Shown: piece by piece, positions 51,696-60,857 of the stretch
How positions within the stretch are numbered: the stretch's first letter is position 1
Layout: each line of letters begins with the position of its first letter
Assembly: GCF_013359945.1 (NCBI RefSeq)
Contig: NZ_JABWCS010000210.1
Span: 113,272 to 177,271, forward strand
Source: Paenibacillus agri
Lineage (GTDB): Bacteria; Bacillota; Bacilli; Paenibacillales; Paenibacillaceae
Direction: 5' to 3'
Length of the DNA: 64,000 bases
Position numbers and translations under genes: made by a program
The notes under the pieces: generated by a model
The model's database searches: none
Told to the model about the DNA's origin: nothing
Seen by the model: the letters and a program-made list of their open reading frames with translations, nothing else

Positions 51696-52982
51696 TTACT
51701 TCGAGACTTGCCGCAGCACCTCATCCAATACTGTAATCATACCATCAATATCTTCGGCTGTAACGATAAGCGGCGGCTGAAAAGCCAATACATTGCGGTC
51801 GATTCCGTTCTTCCCGATCAGATAACCACGGTCCTTCATCTCTTCTAAAATGTCGTCCGTTAAGGCCCCGGCAGCAGCGGCATCAACTCCAGTAAGCTCC
51901 GCACCCAGCATAAATCCGGTTCCCCGCACATCAGAGATCAACGCCGGGTAACGTTCTTGCAGCGACTTAAGACCTGCCTTAAGATGAGCGCCGAGCGAGG
52001 CCGCACGTTCCTGCAGCCCCTCAGTACGGATATAATCAAGCACAGCAAGGGCTGTAACGGCTGATACCGGGTTCCCACCAAAGGTGGAGGCAGATGGGCG
52101 GTTCAGCGAAAGTGCGATCTCATCCGTGGTAGCGAAGGCTGCTACCGGCACACCGTTGCCAAGCGCTTTGGCCATACTGATGATATCCGGCACAACGTCA
52201 AAATGCTCCATCGCAAACAGGGCACCCGTCCGCCCAAAGCCGGTCTGAATCTCATCGGCAATCAGCAGCACACCGTACTGATCCAGCAGTGCCTTCACCT
52301 CGCGGAAGTACCAGGATGCTGGCATAATCATGCCTCCGTTGCCCTGGATCGGTTCGGCGATCATTGCGGCAATGGTGTCTCCTTTTTCCTCCAGCACACG
52401 TGCCAGACTCTTCAGCGAAATCTCTGCCGCCTCATCCAGCGTCAACTCCGGATGATAGGGCCGTTCAATGAACGTAACATCCTCATCAAGATAACGATCT
52501 GTCCGCCACATCGGTAGTCCTGTCACACTCATCGTCAGGTTAGTCCGGCCGTGCAGGCCGCTTTCCAGGGCAATAAATCCTTTGCGTCCGGTATGCATCC
52601 GGGCTAAGAGCAATGCCCCTTCATTGGCCTCTGATCCGCTGTTGACGAAAAAAGTCCGGCGCAAGTCACCTGGCAGCACTTCCTCCAGTCTCTCCGCCAG
52701 ATCTACAGCCGGCTGCGTTAGATAGATCGTTGTTGTATGCTGCAACTGCTGAAGCTGTGCTATCGTCCGTTCGGTAATCGCCGGATTACAGTGACCGCAA
52801 GCCACTACAGAGACACCAGCGAAGAAATCCGTATATTCCTTCCCCTTCTCATCATAGACAAACTGCATGTTTCCCCGTACGATCTGTGGAGAATCGCGAT
52901 AAAAATGCGCTGTGCAGGGATAAAAGTATTGTTTGCGTTTGGCAGCTACTGCTTCTCTTCCAATATAGCTTCCTTGTTCCAT
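51696..52982 (-). CDS. Class III PLP-dependent aminotransferase (AGXT2-like)
   Basis: 428 aa from ATG 52982 (GAGGGAATCATCG upstream; GTG 52997 is less likely). It has [18 protein letters not shown] (PLP phosphate site), [14 protein letters not shown] (PLP Asp) and the Schiff-base Lys in [15 protein letters not shown] (about residue 273). It resembles alanine-glyoxylate/omega-amino acid aminotransferases. It is 71 bp ahead of the UbiA gene in the same direction, but no shared pathway is evident. Confidence 0.9.
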   Translation of the reverse strand: MEQGSYIGREAVAAKRKQYFYPCTAHFYRDSPQIVRGNMQFVYDEKGKEYTDFFAGVSVVACGHCNPAITERTIAQLQQLQHTTTIYLTQPAVDLAERLEEVLPGDLRRTFFVNSGSEANEGALLLARMHTGRKGFIALESGLHGRTNLTMSVTGLPMWRTDRYLDEDVTFIERPYHPELTLDEAAEISLKSLARVLEEKGDTIAAMIAEPIQGNGGMIMPASWYFREVKALLDQYGVLLIADEIQTGFGRTGALFAMEHFDVVPDIISMAKALGNGVPVAAFATTDEIALSLNRPSASTFGGNPVSAVTALAVLDYIRTEGLQERAASLGAHLKAGLKSLQERYPALISDVRGTGFMLGAELTGVDAAAAGALTDDILEEMKDRGYLIGKNGIDRNVLAFQPPLIVTAEDIDGMITVLDEVLRQVSK

Positions 52983-53167
52983 CGATGATTCCCTCACTTT
53001 CTGTTGCTTGATAACCCGAGGCTTGGGATTACTCGCAGCTACATATTATTTTAATTTTAACTTATATAGCGGCATGATCGGTGAATAAAATAAATACTTT
53101 GTGAAAAAAATAACAATACAGCTCGTCAACTACCGCTATTTTCCCCCAACCCTGTTTACTTTAAATT

Positions 53168-55093
53168 TTAATTAAATTGCAAGGCCCCTAAAGTATAGCC
53201 CGCATAAACAGGCTTCAGGCCACCGAGCAGCTCGTCGTTCTGGTTCAAGCCTTGTAGCGCATGTTGGTACGAAATAATAATGTCACGCAGTTGCTCCACC
53301 GTATACGTGGCTCCCTCAATTCGGAAGCTGGCAATCCCCAGCCCACTCATCTCCTGAAGCATCGGCAGGTAACATAGCTCTTTAGCGAACAATAGATGAC
53401 AGCGTCCGTGCTGGTCGCGATAGACCGGATTCTCGCCTTTGTCGGTTTTGAGCACCAGTACTTCATTGCTTACATACAGATTGTCTTCCTGAGCAATCGG
53501 CTCCATAACTTCTGTATTCTCATAGAGATCATGATCCATATACATCAGCGCCGGTGTGCCATGTACGACCACTTCCAGCGGCTGCTCACAGCGAGCGGCA
53601 AAGGTAGTGAAATGCTCCAGCGTCATCTCCGGCGATACCGTAAGCTTGTTCAGACCATATCCGGCGTAGAATCCGGCAGATAGATGATTGTACACGTTCA
53701 GATTGCTGTCGCCGATCATTGGGTAGCCAGTCGTTTTGTACCGCCGGATGGCTCCAAGATTGGTTACGAGCAGTCCGTCGATCGGCAGGCGTTCACCGTT
53801 TAACAACTGATCATATTGGTCAAAATGCAGCTCGGTCATCATACGCGGCATGCCCAGATAGATTTTCGTATCACCTTTCAATGTCCCAAGCTCCTGTATC
53901 TCACGCTTCGTGAACGGACGATCTGGCTCAAATACATCTCCGGGAAGATGCAGAATGTCTACACCCTGTGCAAGCACCATTCTCGCCTGCTCCATGTTGT
54001 TGACGCGTACCGCAAGCTCCGGTTTAGAGTGTCTCTTCTGCCCAGCTTGTGCCATCCGCTCCCGTAGTAAGGTTACGCGTTCTTGGGAAAGTTCGCGCTC
54101 TGCTGTTGGGGTGCTGAAAACTTTGCCAGTGCTGTAGAACTTGCCGGTTCCCTCATAACGCCGATTAATATTGGACAGACCCGGTTTGCCGAAAGCATAG
54201 GCTGTAGAGAAATCACGTTTGCGGTTCTGATACAGCAGCTTCGAATCCACCGTACGTTCAAAACCTACAGGATCATCGATGTACCGGTCAATCGCATCCC
54301 CATAGCTGTTCACCAGCGTCACCATGAACTCTTTATCACGCATCCGGCCTTCGATCTTGAAGGAGGTGATGCCCGATTCAATTAACTCAGGAATATGCTC
54401 ATACATGTACATATCTTTGACAGCAAGCGGGTACTCCGCCGGGAAGACATAACCGTCTTTCTTCACCCGGTAGTCCCAACGACACGGCTTCATACACTTG
54501 CCCCGGTTGCTGCTCATCCCGAACACCTGGGAGCTGAAGTAACAATTCGCCCCGTGCACAGAACACATATCGCCATGCATGAAGTATTCCAGTTCCATTC
54601 CGCTCCGCTGGCCCAGCAGCTTGGCTGTTTGCAGATCCATTTCCCGTGAAGTGACGACTCTGGTGACGCCAAGATCACGCAGCGCGTAAATCATCTCTAA
54701 GTTGTGCACATTCATCATGACTGAAGAGTGAACCTCTAGGCTGAGCCCCATCTCGCGGATCAATTCCAGCACCGACATATCCTGTACGATCAAGGCGTCG
54801 GGTCGAACGCTATCCAGAAAACGCAGATACTCGCGGGCTTCCTCGACATCCTCTTCGCTAAACAGGTTGTTGACTGTGATATATACTTTTTTGTCCAGAC
54901 GATGGGCGATATCCAGCGCCTCTACGATCTCTTCATGCGACAGATTGTATCCCTTGCGCATCATTCTCATATTGAGAACCGGGCCGCCCAAATAGACGGC
55001 ATCGCAGCCAGACTGAACGACTTCCTTAAAAATATCGAAGGTGCCGGCTGGTGCGAGCAATTCAATCTCTCTGCCATTAAAATAACGTGCCAT
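53168..55093 (-). CDS. U32 family peptidase-like RNA hydroxylation protein (RlhA-like)
   Basis: 641 aa. It has an N-terminal TIM-barrel-like U32 domain with the signature FMHGDMCSVHGANCYFSSQ and then NRGKCMKPCRWDY (residues about 167-205), including four conserved Cys that can bind an Fe-S cluster. The long C-terminal extension (after about 330) matches the RlhA rather than the shorter TrhP layout. Such proteins hydroxylate 23S rRNA or tRNA with prephenate rather than acting as proteases. ATG 55093 follows GGGAGGGAACAACT. Confidence 0.9.
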   Translation of the reverse strand: MARYFNGREIELLAPAGTFDIFKEVVQSGCDAVYLGGPVLNMRMMRKGYNLSHEEIVEALDIAHRLDKKVYITVNNLFSEEDVEEAREYLRFLDSVRPDALIVQDMSVLELIREMGLSLEVHSSVMMNVHNLEMIYALRDLGVTRVVTSREMDLQTAKLLGQRSGMELEYFMHGDMCSVHGANCYFSSQVFGMSSNRGKCMKPCRWDYRVKKDGYVFPAEYPLAVKDMYMYEHIPELIESGITSFKIEGRMRDKEFMVTLVNSYGDAIDRYIDDPVGFERTVDSKLLYQNRKRDFSTAYAFGKPGLSNINRRYEGTGKFYSTGKVFSTPTAERELSQERVTLLRERMAQAGQKRHSKPELAVRVNNMEQARMVLAQGVDILHLPGDVFEPDRPFTKREIQELGTLKGDTKIYLGMPRMMTELHFDQYDQLLNGERLPIDGLLVTNLGAIRRYKTTGYPMIGDSNLNVYNHLSAGFYAGYGLNKLTVSPEMTLEHFTTFAARCEQPLEVVVHGTPALMYMDHDLYENTEVMEPIAQEDNLYVSNEVLVLKTDKGENPVYRDQHGRCHLLFAKELCYLPMLQEMSGLGIASFRIEGATYTVEQLRDIIISYQHALQGLNQNDELLGGLKPVYAGYTLGALQFN

Positions 55094-55151
55094 AGTTGTT
55101 CCCTCCCAAGTTGATCTTGCTATATAAATGCATTGCCGCCAAGAACGTGCG

Positions 55152-55943
55152 CTATAGCCAAGCTACTGCAACGCCCATTACGACAAACATTAGTATAAAA
55201 ACAGTATCGGCCCCGCCCCATATCGGACGGTGATACCGGCTGCGCGGCGCGTCCATACGGAAGCCACGAGCTTCCATGGAGTAGACCAGATCCTGTGCGC
55301 GGCGGAAGGCGCTGGCGATAACGGGAACAAGCAGTGACACCAGCATCCGCCCTTTCTCCTTCAAAGGAAGTTCCTTCAGATCAGCACCGCGTGAAGCCTG
55401 CGCCTTCATTATGATCTGAGATTCATCGAGAATCGTAGGAATGAACCGCAGCGAGATATCGATCATGAGCGTGATGCGGTCCGGCGATAGCCCAAACCTT
55501 TTGAACGGTGACAGAATTCCTTCCAGACCCTGATTAAGCTTGCCGGGAGTGGTCGTGAAGGTCAGCAGCGCCGAGAAGGTGATCAGGAAGAACATACGAA
55601 TGACCGAGAAGGCACCCAGACGAAGCCCGTCTTCGTACAAGTCCCAAGAACCAATGGACAGCCACACTGCTCCTTCTTTTACGGATACAACCTGTACGAT
55701 AAAAATAAATAGCATCAGATAGCGCAGCGGTTTGGCTGCTTTAAGAAAATACTTCAGCGGAATTCGGGTCGAAGCCATGACCACCACCGAGAATACCGCT
55801 AGCAGCGCCATCGCCATCCAGGAACGGGATAGCAGAATGACTACTACATAAAGCAACATCCCGGTAATTTTGGACCTGGCGTCCAGTTTATGTACCCATG
55901 ATCCCGTTTCAATGCTGCGACCCAGCAGTAGCCTCTCATTCAT
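55152..55943 (-). CDS. ecfT: ECF transporter transmembrane subunit EcfT (possible FmnA counterpart)
   Basis: 263 aa from ATG 55943 (GAGGG six bases upstream). It has GSWVHKLDARSKI near the N terminus, about five helices, and the coupling motifs QASRGAD (about residue 170) and ARGFRMDAPRSRY (about 225) that contact the EcfA ATPases. It overlaps the ecfA gene by 8 bp. In Listeria a distinct EcfT (FmnA) helps move flavin across the membrane for PplA flavinylation. The linked eetA and eetB genes make that role plausible. Confidence 0.88.
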   Translation of the reverse strand: MNERLLLGRSIETGSWVHKLDARSKITGMLLYVVVILLSRSWMAMALLAVFSVVVMASTRIPLKYFLKAAKPLRYLMLFIFIVQVVSVKEGAVWLSIGSWDLYEDGLRLGAFSVIRMFFLITFSALLTFTTTPGKLNQGLEGILSPFKRFGLSPDRITLMIDISLRFIPTILDESQIIMKAQASRGADLKELPLKEKGRMLVSLLVPVIASAFRRAQDLVYSMEARGFRMDAPRSRYHRPIWGGADTVFILMFVVMGVAVAWL

Positions 55944-56838
55944 GGTCATCCCTCTTTCCGCCAGCCCCGTCAAGACCCTTGCCTTCTGTACGCAGTGAGG
56001 CAATAAGCTCAGCAAGACTCTCAGCTGTCAGTCGAGGCACCTCGTCCTCTAACCCCAATCGGTCAGCGACTGCGCGCCAGTAACGGAGCGACTGTGGAAC
56101 CGTAAGACCGCAGCGTTCCAGTATGGCCGGGTCCTTGGCAAGATCACTGGCGTTCCCCTGAAAAGCTGTTCGGCCTTCCTTTAACACAACCCAGTTATCT
56201 GCTACAGGCAGCAGCTCATCCATCCGGTGAGTTACAATAACCACCGTCCGGCCCTGCTCACGGCATAACCGTTCCAGCAGCGAGATCAGCTCTGTGCGGC
56301 TGATGGGATCAAGGGTGGCTGTCGGTTCATCCAGCACGATAATATCAGGGTCCATCGCCAGCACAGAGGCGATAGCCGCCTTGCGCATCTGACCGCCGCT
56401 AAGCTTAAACGGATTGCGCTCCAGAAGGTCCAGATCCAGCCCCATGTCCAGCATCGCCTTACGGGCACGTTCTTTTGCATCTTCGGGACTCATTCCAAAG
56501 TTCAGCGGGCCGAAGCAGAGATCCTTCTCTACCGTCTCCTCGAACATCTGCTGCTCCGGGAATTGAAAAACCAGGCCTACGCGCCGGCGCAGCGGCAGCA
56601 GCCGGGGTGACTTCTCTCCGGCACGCAGCGTGACATCAAGCACAGATACCGTGCCCGCCGAAGGCTTCAAGATGCCATTGAACAACTGGAGCAGCGTAGA
56701 CTTGCCGGAGCCTGTCGCCCCAGCAATACCTACAATAGAGCCTTGCGGAATGCTCAGATCAATGTCGTGCAGCGCCGTCTGTTTCCACAAGCTCCGGTCG
56801 GCATAGGTGTAGCTTACTTGCTGTAATTGTATGGCCAT
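55936..56838 (-). CDS. ecfA2: ECF transporter ATP-binding subunit EcfA2
   Basis: 300 aa with Walker A GATGSGKSTLLQ, Q-loop QFPEQQMFEETV (typical of EcfA), signature LSGGQMRKAAIASVLAMDP and Walker B IIVLDEPTATLDP. It overlaps the upstream EcfA1 gene by 25 bp. It forms the ATPase pair energising the EcfT module. Confidence 0.95.
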   Translation of the reverse strand: MAIQLQQVSYTYADRSLWKQTALHDIDLSIPQGSIVGIAGATGSGKSTLLQLFNGILKPSAGTVSVLDVTLRAGEKSPRLLPLRRRVGLVFQFPEQQMFEETVEKDLCFGPLNFGMSPEDAKERARKAMLDMGLDLDLLERNPFKLSGGQMRKAAIASVLAMDPDIIVLDEPTATLDPISRTELISLLERLCREQGRTVVIVTHRMDELLPVADNWVVLKEGRTAFQGNASDLAKDPAILERCGLTVPQSLRYWRAVADRLGLEDEVPRLTAESLAELIASLRTEGKGLDGAGGKRDDHE

Positions 56839-57686
56839 AACGTCTCTATAAGCTCCTTTTCACTGCCGGGAACGTCCACTTGAATCCCGCGCTCCTCCAG
56901 CTCGCCTGCCAGCCGCCATGCATATGGCGCGCGCAGATGACATCTCTCCAGCAGCTCCTCATTGCGAAACAGCTCGGCTGGTGTCACATCCGCAGCCAGG
57001 CTGCCTCCGTGAAGGGCAAGCACCCGCTCCGAGGCCAGAATCTCATCCGCATCATGCGTAATCATCAGAAGGGTGTATCTGCCTTCGGCGTGCATTCCTT
57101 TCAGGATGCTAAGCAATTCGTCGCGGCTTCCCTCATCCAACATAGAAGAGGCCTCGTCAAAGATGACGATGCCTGGCTCCATCGCAAGGATAGAGGCGAT
57201 GGCGACACGCTGCTTCTGGCCTCCCGACAGTTCCCCGGGATGCTTGGCCAGCAGATGAGCAATCCCTAAGCGCTCCGAATAGATCTGCAGACGATTCTCC
57301 ATCTCTTCGTGGGATAGACAGAGTCCTTCCAGGCCAAAGAGAATATCTTCTTCTACAGTAGCCCCGACAAACTGGTTATCGGGATTCTGGAAGATCATGC
57401 CGATGCTCTGCCGGATAGGACCGATCGATGCCTCTTCAAGCTTCATCCCGCAGACGGTAATTTCTCCCGCCCCTGCAGGCAGCAGAGCATTAAAGAGCTT
57501 CACCAGCGAGGATTTGCCGCAGCCGTTAGGGCCGACGACGCTTACCCACTGTCCTTGGGGAATGGTGAACGATATGTCTTGCAGAATCGGATGCTCCGGA
57601 CCATAGCCGAATGAGACACCCTCCAGCTCGATCACCACTTGTCCCGCTTTCGCTCCGTTAGCTTGTTCTTCATGCGCTTCCTTCAT
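56814..57686 (-). CDS. ecfA1: ECF transporter ATP-binding subunit EcfA1
   Basis: 290 aa from ATG 57686 (AAAGG nine bases upstream; ATG 57695 is too close). It has Walker A GPNGCGKSSLVK, Q-loop QNPDNQFVGATVEEDI, signature LSGGQKQRVAIASILAMEP and Walker B IVIFDEASSMLDEG. It starts 5 bp after eetB ends and is the partner of EcfA2 and EcfT. Its Asp-Glu-Ala Walker B variant is common in EcfA1. Confidence 0.95.
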   Translation of the reverse strand: MKEAHEEQANGAKAGQVVIELEGVSFGYGPEHPILQDISFTIPQGQWVSVVGPNGCGKSSLVKLFNALLPAGAGEITVCGMKLEEASIGPIRQSIGMIFQNPDNQFVGATVEEDILFGLEGLCLSHEEMENRLQIYSERLGIAHLLAKHPGELSGGQKQRVAIASILAMEPGIVIFDEASSMLDEGSRDELLSILKGMHAEGRYTLLMITHDADEILASERVLALHGGSLAADVTPAELFRNEELLERCHLRAPYAWRLAGELEERGIQVDVPGSEKELIETLWPYNYSK

Positions 57687-57691
57687 GTTAG

Positions 57692-58267
57692 TCATCCTTT
57701 CGCTGCGTCTCCCGGATCGTCCAGAAACTCTTCGAACAACGAGATTTTAGACAGTGAGGTGACCAGATACCGGACAGCAAATCCTACAGCCACCCCTGTA
57801 ACCACCCCTGTAATGAGCAGCATCGGCAAATAGTAAAATATTTTCAGTGAAGCAAAGACCATCGACGCTGCCAGCAGCTGTCCGATATTGTGAGCGACCC
57901 CGCCGGCTATACTGATTCCGATAAGGCTCAGCTGCTTTCCGCCAATCAGCATCAGCAGATACATCACTACGAAACTGAACAGCGATCCGAACAGGCTGAA
58001 CAATAAACTGGAAAAAGTGCCTAAAATAAATGCCGTAAGCAGTGTCTTCAGGACAACGAGCAGGAAGGCATCGCGCCCGCGCAAAAAGAAAATACAGGTC
58101 AATATCATGATATTCGCCAGACCTAGCTTGGCACCGGGTACCATACCCATTCCTGACAATGGAATTTGGGCCTCAACCAGACTCAGCACTACAGCCACTG
58201 CAGCAAAAATCGCGATAATGACTGTTCTTTTCAGCGCCGTAGCTGATTCACTACTGGACATACCCAT
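57692..58267 (-). CDS. eetB: EetB-like Gx transporter family membrane protein
   Basis: 191 aa with about six helices and the PGAKLGLANIMILTCIFFLR segment (residues about 44-63), diagnostic for the Gx/ECF-S-like family. It is often mis-labelled heptaprenyl diphosphate synthase subunit I. It overlaps eetA by 17 bp. In Listeria EetA and EetB form the membrane module that passes electrons from the Ndh2/quinone pool to flavin carriers outside the cell. Confidence 0.85.
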   Translation of the reverse strand: MGMSSSESATALKRTVIIAIFAAVAVVLSLVEAQIPLSGMGMVPGAKLGLANIMILTCIFFLRGRDAFLLVVLKTLLTAFILGTFSSLLFSLFGSLFSFVVMYLLMLIGGKQLSLIGISIAGGVAHNIGQLLAASMVFASLKIFYYLPMLLITGVVTGVAVGFAVRYLVTSLSKISLFEEFLDDPGDAAKG

Positions 58268-58640
58268 CTACTTCATCCTCCCCCGACACACTAGCGATCT
58301 CCACCAGCACCCGGTGCGGCAGGCAGACAATCGTTTGCTTGGTCCGGGTAATCCTTCCAAAACCGAGACATACTTTATCCGGGCAATCGGCATCATACAT
58401 TTCAATGCCATAGTCATGCACCTTCAAAATGTTGTAGCCCCGATCTGTGCGGATATCAATGGTTTGCTCTTCTTTAGTAAGCTTAACTGTTTTAAATAAC
58501 TTTCCGTCCACCGTCACATTGGCCACTAGGTTGTCGCCAATCCCACCTTTACTCTCGTCACTTGAAAACCAACGCGGTACGAGAAAAGCGAGCGCAGCCA
58601 CCAGAACGATGGAAATCAGCCATACATCTGCGCGTTTCAT
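58251..58640 (-). CDS. eetA: EetA-like NusG domain II membrane-anchored protein
   Basis: 129 aa: one N-terminal membrane helix (residues about 6-24), then a small extracytoplasmic NusG-II beta domain containing DADCPDKVCLGFGRI and TIVCLPHRVLVEI. The CPDKVC plus CLP cysteine pattern is typical for this family. It is first in the eetAB-ecfA1A2T operon behind a good promoter (58682-58710). Confidence 0.87.
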   Translation of the reverse strand: MKRADVWLISIVLVAALAFLVPRWFSSDESKGGIGDNLVANVTVDGKLFKTVKLTKEEQTIDIRTDRGYNILKVHDYGIEMYDADCPDKVCLGFGRITRTKQTIVCLPHRVLVEIASVSGEDEVDGYVQ

Positions 58641-58681
58641 AAAATTCTCCCTTATTTTTTAATTAAAATCCGGACTTATTA

Positions 58682-58754
58682 ATTATAACGGTCCTCTATC
58701 AATCCTTCAATGAATGTAGGCGTTTATTGTCACCTTTAAGTGCATAATTTCACA
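58682..58754 (-). promoter_or_regulatory. eetA promoter with CRP/FNR-like site
   Basis: Minus strand: -35 TTGAAG (58705-58710), 17-bp spacer, -10 TATAAT (58682-58687). About 70 bp upstream of the start site is TGTGA-AATTAT-GCACT (58739-58754), a 3/4 match on one arm to the GTGA-N6-TCAC motif found before the pplA-like gene. Confidence 0.55.
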
Positions 58755-58807
58755 AAATAGGCACGAACCTTTCCTATCTTTGCAAAAACGGATAGTCCCT
58801 CCTTACG

Positions 58808-58846
58808 AGAAAACGGATTATCCCGTTGTAGTGGGATAATCCGTTT
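58808..58846 (-). terminator. Terminator after HD-GYP gene
   Basis: Perfect 14-bp stem AAACGGATTATCCC / GGGATAATCCGTTT with TTTTC, 12 bp 3' of the gene ending at 58858. It separates that gene from the eetA promoter. Confidence 0.85.
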
Positions 58847-58857
58847 GTATAAGTTTG

Positions 58858-60348
58858 TTATTTTGCCCGGGAATATTCCAGAAATAATCCAGCAAAAACA
58901 GGGTCCCACTGGGTGCCTCTACCCTGCTCCAGAATTCCCAGCGCCTGCTCGGGGGCCATCCCCTTGCGGTAAGGACGATCCGAGGTCATGGCATCATAGG
59001 CATCAGCTACGGCAATAATTCTTCCGTATAACGGAATCGCCTGTCCGGCAAGTCCATCCGGGTAGCCTTTGCCATCGTATCGTTCATGATGGGATCTCAC
59101 GCCACCCAGATAAGGAGTCATTTTCTCCAAAGGCTCAATCTGCCGCAGTATATTCTCACCCAACACTGGGTGGGCCTTGATCTGATCAAACTCTTCATCC
59201 GTAAGTTTTCCTTCTTTAAATAACACACTGTCTCGCACACCGATTTTGCCGATATCATGCAGCAGTGCCGACTTGCGCAGATTGTCGAGTTCCACACCCG
59301 TGATCCCGGCCAACTGTCCAATGATAACCGAATACTCGGCTACCCGTAAGGAATGTCCGGCTGTGTAGGGGTCTCTTGCATCCAGCGCTACGGCTAAGGT
59401 GGTAAAGTAGCTGTCCAGCAGCTGTCTGTTCTGCTCTTCCCGGGCCTGTAGGCCACGTACCATCATATTGAACCCAGCGACCAGGTTGGAGAATTCATCC
59501 AAATATTCATCCTGGATCTGCAGCAACTGTCCGTCCTTAACATTATTGGTCGCCTTATATAACTCATTGATAGGATGCTGTACACTTTTAGTCAGCAGCC
59601 ATGCAGCAATGGCGGAGAACGCTGTACCGATGAATAGCACCATCCCCGCCCAGCCCCAGAAATTCTGAATTCCGGTTCTGCTAAGCGCAGTATCATGCAG
59701 CCGCACATTAGTCGCCATAATGAATAGCGCTAGCGGGAAAGTGCCAATCAGCATGCAGCTGACCATGAATTTGGGACCGATCGGAACAAAAACATAGCCT
59801 TCAAGCGAGAAATCGACATTATAACGTTCAAGCGCCCGATTCCGGAATTCCTTGATTAGAGGAATAATAGCAGAGCAGGTCAGGAAAAATTCAATCAAAG
59901 CGTGCATGCATGCGATCAGCACCGCACCTGTTACCGCCTGATAGAGAACGGAGTACGGTAAACTGACGAGATCGGTATGGATCATCCAGTAGGTCATCAG
60001 AATCGCAGGCACCGCCATTCCAAACAGGTGCGGACCAAGAATCCGGTACACAGCATGCTTGGGCAGGCGATGAGTATAATGGTAAGCCTTCTCCAGCAGC
60101 TCCAGACTGGGGTCAGCTGTCCTCAGGGCGGTGCGGATGGGCTTGACATGCTTCATGAACAAGCTGATCTCCAATAGCGCCATCACCAAGAAGGAAAATA
60201 GCAAGACCAAAAATAGGCGGCCATACTCCAGTGCAGGCAGCTCCAGGGAGGAGATCAACAACACACTGCCTACTGCGAGCACAGCGACAACAGAGCCGAA
60301 CAAGTAGTTTCGGATCTGTTTTTTTATAAATGCCTTATATAAAACCAT
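58858..60348 (-). CDS. Membrane HAMP/HD-GYP domain phosphodiesterase
   Basis: 496 aa. It has about six N-terminal helices (residues 15-265), a HAMP-like segment (KSVQHPINELYKATNNVKDG, about 270-290) and a coiled linker. The C-terminal HD-GYP domain has LLHDIGKIGVRDSVL (about 363-377), SHHERYDGKGYPDGL and DAYDAMTSDRPYRKG. It probably hydrolyses c-di-GMP in response to a membrane signal. ATG 60348 follows CGGAGGAATAG. Confidence 0.92.
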   Translation of the reverse strand: MVLYKAFIKKQIRNYLFGSVVAVLAVGSVLLISSLELPALEYGRLFLVLLFSFLVMALLEISLFMKHVKPIRTALRTADPSLELLEKAYHYTHRLPKHAVYRILGPHLFGMAVPAILMTYWMIHTDLVSLPYSVLYQAVTGAVLIACMHALIEFFLTCSAIIPLIKEFRNRALERYNVDFSLEGYVFVPIGPKFMVSCMLIGTFPLALFIMATNVRLHDTALSRTGIQNFWGWAGMVLFIGTAFSAIAAWLLTKSVQHPINELYKATNNVKDGQLLQIQDEYLDEFSNLVAGFNMMVRGLQAREEQNRQLLDSYFTTLAVALDARDPYTAGHSLRVAEYSVIIGQLAGITGVELDNLRKSALLHDIGKIGVRDSVLFKEGKLTDEEFDQIKAHPVLGENILRQIEPLEKMTPYLGGVRSHHERYDGKGYPDGLAGQAIPLYGRIIAVADAYDAMTSDRPYRKGMAPEQALGILEQGRGTQWDPVFAGLFLEYSRAK

Positions 60349-60774
60349 CTATTCCTCCGATCCAGGTCTTTCCATGATGTCAGTGACTTATTTGCTTTAT
60401 TTGTATTTATATGCTAAGATTTAATAATATTTGATTGTCGCTATATGTATCCCCATCAAGAAGATGTCAGGCCGATCGTTGCTTTCATTATTATTATCGG
60501 CATTTTGGACACAATCTCTTACGTTTTCTTGCAGAACTCTTCCTTTTTATGAGATGAAATTCGAACATAGCATTCCGATTCGCACTGGCGCGGCCACGGA
60601 GCCGCAAGGACAAAAGAGAGGTAGGGCTTTTGTCGTTTTGGAAGGATTACTCTCGCCATACGGCTGCTGGAAATAACAAGGAATAATGACCCCGTTGCTC
60701 ACGACGGCAGGGGATAAATATAACGAGATGCATGGTACATAGTCCCTCTTGCTCAGGAACACTGGCCATGTGTG
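60349..60774. other. Intergenic region without a supportable gene
   Basis: About 430 bp. I see an 8-bp hairpin GACAAAAG / CTTTTGTC followed by GTTTTG on the plus strand (60609-60640), and a GC-rich patch at 60585-60605. Short open frames on both strands lack ribosome binding sites. No known riboswitch pattern was recognised. Confidence 0.5.
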
Positions 60775-60820
60775 GAAAAATTAGGCGCCCGATAACCGCT
60801 CTTTGCGGATATCGGGCGCC
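60775..60820 (-). terminator. Terminator after alpha/beta hydrolase gene
   Basis: 10-bp perfect outer stem GGCGCCCGAT / ATCGGGCGCC plus inner CCGC/GCGG, followed on the minus strand by TAATTTTTCC, 38 bp 3' of the gene. Confidence 0.85.
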
Positions 60821-60857
60821 GTCTACGTTTCAGGACATTTTCTCGGCACCCCTTCGC

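Noticed and set aside
57692..58267. Annotation as heptaprenyl diphosphate synthase component I
   Set aside because: This label is commonly copied to Gx/EetB proteins; the sequence is a multi-helix membrane protein in an ECF/EetA context, while a better HepS candidate is at 48327-48776.
60431..60676. 81-codon plus-strand ORF
   Set aside because: No ribosome binding site, no motif, and it crosses a hairpin; treated as non-coding.
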